64,000 bases of DNA from NCBI GenBank assembly GCA_963576565.1, contig OY755045.1:1024477-1088476 (forward strand). Reading direction: 5' to 3'. Below, piece by piece: positions 62,701 to 64,000 of this stretch. How positions within the stretch are numbered: position 1 is the first letter of the stretch; every line of letters starts with the position of its first letter. The DNA comes from Aspidapion aeneum. Taxonomy: Eukaryota > Arthropoda > Insecta > Coleoptera > Brentidae. A program made the translations under genes and the position numbers. A model generated the notes under the pieces. It was not told where the DNA came from, did not search any database, and saw nothing but the letters and a program-made list of their open reading frames with translations.

Positions 62701-63983
62701 TTTCCTGGGATCCTAAAGGGTGTAACCAAACCGAACCGAACCGATTCAAACCTCACCGAAGTGAAATGAACCGAACCAAACCGAAACATTTTTTCAAAAA
62801 ATTATTTCCCTAAATTAGCTTCCCGATTCTTATTTTCGTAGGTTTCTATTCTAACCTGTGACTTGGGGACATTTTTTTTGGTGGAAAAAGGTCAGGGAGT
62901 TACTGGAAAAAATGTTTGGGTTTGGTTCGGTTCCGTCCGGTTTGGTTACACACCCTCTAGGATCCCGGAAAAGAAGCCAGGGAAGTCTTTTTTTTTTGAA
63001 AAATATGTTAGAAAGAGGCCCTTTAGTCGAACTATATGAGTTGTGTTAAGTATAGCAAGCCATCAGTTTATTTAATGGTTAAGTAGGTATAACTTATCTG
63101 ACCTTGCTCAAACTGTTTAGGTGAATATACTTAAACAGACCTGATACGCGCTATTTTGTACACGCGCTATTTTAATACGCGCTATTTTAATACGCGCTAT
63201 TTTGATCACGCGCTATTTTGATACGCGCTATTTTAAACACGCGCTATTTTGAACACGCGCTATTATGAACACGCGCTGTTTTGATACGCGCTATTTTGAT
63301 CACGCGCTATTTTAATACGCGCTATTTTGATCACGCGCTATTTTGATACGCGCTATTTTAAACACGCGCTATTTTGAACACGCGCTATTTTGAACACGCG
63401 CTATTCTGAACACGCGCTGTTTTGATACGCGCTATTTTGATACGCGCTATTTCGTTACAGAGCCCGGTAAAAGCCCACATCGAAAAGTCGAAACAATCCG
63501 AAAAAGTCGAAAAAAAAAAATTGAAAAAGCTCGAAAACGTCGAAAAAAAATCGACAAAATTGAAAAAGTCGAAAAATTCGAAAAAAAAACAAAAAACCGG
63601 AAAAAAAAATGAGAATTTCGAAAATCGAAAAAAAAAACAAAAAATTTAAAAAGAAACGAAAACGTTGAAAAAAATTGAAAAAGACAAAAATAAACGTAAA
63701 AGTAGAAAAAACGAATCACTTTCAGGAAAGAAAAAAGTTGGGCGTCTCAGCAAAAAAAAGCTATGTGCAAAAATTCAGCCTATTTACAATTGAGTCTATT
63801 AAAAAATAGACCATGGCCTACCACTACTTACAAGCAAAATATTACTTTCCAAGACGTCGTGATCGAGTAAGACTCGAATGGCCATCATAGCCGCCGCCCC
63901 TGTGGCAACAGTGGCGTCCATTAGTATGACTTTATAGTCTTTTATGTCCTTGGGTAGTCTGAGGTAGTACAGTTCGGGTTCAC
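59787..63983 (-). CDS. UCKL1: Uridine-cytidine kinase-like protein (UCKL1 type), last two coding exons
   Basis: The minus-strand exons 63983-63832 and 59969-59787 (stop TAA) join in phase 0. They encode the C-terminal uracil-phosphoribosyltransferase-like domain. The first has [40 protein letters not shown] (the PRPP-loop-like D..vATG.aa) and DHDV. The second has [27 protein letters not shown] and [15 protein letters not shown]. The wording ([23 protein letters not shown]) fits UCKL1 better than stand-alone UPRT, so the kinase domain should lie upstream of the window. The role is pyrimidine nucleoside salvage (uridine to UMP). The intron (59970-63831) is filled by the 60005-63465 transposon. 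Confidence 0.88.
60018..62090. repeat. Array of about 120 units of an AATAGCGCGTGTTCAA-like 15-19-bp repeat
   Basis: The fixed core AGCGCGT or GGCGCGT is spaced by short variants (gttcaaaat, atcaaaat, atcataac, gatcagaat, gtttaaaat). Variants recur in fixed order: the 'ataacggcgcgtgatcagaa' marker is near 60131, 60327, 60497, 60670, 60840, 61075, 61260, 61465, 61587, 61770 and 61892. This shows higher-order units of roughly 120-235 bp. Confidence 0.97.
62665..63030. repeat. Nested palindrome with AACCGA-rich arms
   Basis: The arms 'aaactttcctgac...cctgggatcct...' (from about 62684) and its inverse (to about 63000) enclose AACCGA-type repeats. Similar arms occur at 33360-33620. 'gggcccgtttcaaggggtctctttctaac' near 62638 pairs with 'gttagaaagaggccc' near 63007. 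Confidence 0.8.
63146..63455. repeat. Inverse AGCGCG array, about 20 units
   Basis: Units CGCGCTATTTTGATA and CGCGCTATTTTGAACA are the reverse complement of the 60018-62090 repeat. The array ends in the terminal CGTTACAGAGCCC. Confidence 0.95.
63474..63720. repeat. Low-complexity GAAAAA(GTC)-rich tract
   Basis: Runs of A broken by 'gtcgaaaa' words. Both strands give long low-complexity frames (Lys/Glu-rich or Phe-rich) that are by-products and not genes. It lies in the UCKL1 intron next to the transposon's right end. Confidence 0.8.
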
Positions 63984-64000
63984 CTTAAACAATTAAGGAG

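Larger units (their letters stand above)
60005..63465. mobile_element. 3.5-kb hAT-like element with AGCGCG arrays at both ends
   Basis: The ends GGCTCTGTAACGAA and TTCGTTACAGAGCC are inverted and flanked by the 8-bp repeat GGTAAAAG (59997-60004 and 63466-63473). The left subterminal region is a 2.1-kb array of 15-19-bp units and the right a 0.3-kb array of the same unit in reverse orientation. The centre (62100-63140) is unique apart from a nested palindrome. No transposase was recognised; a 67-residue frame at 62224-62427 has no known motif. Confidence 0.92.

Noticed and set aside
63422..63719. Lys/Glu-rich plus-strand and Phe-rich minus-strand frames
   Set aside because: Both come from one low-complexity GAAAAA tract inside the UCKL1 intron.

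Overview
The window is intron-rich, AT-rich animal nuclear DNA, almost certainly from an arthropod and probably an insect (a beetle would fit, but that is a guess). The evidence is short coding exons with GT..AG introns, metazoan gene families, and a very dense mix of Tc1/mariner, hAT, pogo, P-like and fold-back elements.

Three gene loci are supported. (1) Two tandem plus-strand copies of the secretory-pathway Ca2+/Mn2+ ATPase (SPCA/PMR1, ATP2C1 family). Copy A shows only its last three coding exons (6008-11901). Copy B runs from its second or later coding exon to the stop in 18 exons (21060-35224) with an open frame of 885 codons, but its start exon was not found. (2) CDKAL1, the tRNA-A37 methylthiotransferase, complete in ten exons on the plus strand (36652-48944). 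(3) The last two coding exons of a uridine-cytidine kinase-like gene (UCKL1 type) on the minus strand (59787-63983), convergent with CDKAL1.

Layout: 1-5938 is a 152-bp satellite that ends in the unique right half of a small TA-flanked inverted-repeat element, so the satellite looks like an expansion inside a transposon. 6.0-12.2 kb is the 3' end of SPCA copy A with heavily nested mobile elements. 12.2-21.0 kb is intergenic: MITEs, a tRNA-like gene, a hAT remnant, and a pure 7-bp array of about 1.4 kb. 21.1-35.3 kb is SPCA copy B, whose introns carry a hAT element sitting on a splice donor, a fold-back element, a solo LTR and a multi-level transposon nest. 36.6-49.0 kb is CDKAL1, with a 4.1-kb hAT element in one intron. 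49-56 kb is an 11-unit tandem array copied from the CDKAL1 3' UTR. 56.5-59.7 kb holds pogo, mariner and non-LTR remnants. 59.8-64 kb is UCKL1, whose intron contains a 3.5-kb hAT-like element carrying inverted, expanded arrays of an AGCGCG-type repeat.

The recurring theme is tandem arrays arising inside mobile elements or gene ends: the 152-bp, ~510-bp, ~17-bp and ~630-bp arrays, plus smaller tandem duplications at two splice acceptors. Gene functions (Golgi ion pumping, tRNA modification, pyrimidine salvage) are unrelated, so nothing suggests a shared pathway. All exon calls come from reading conserved protein sequence, splice sites and phase by eye; no search was run.
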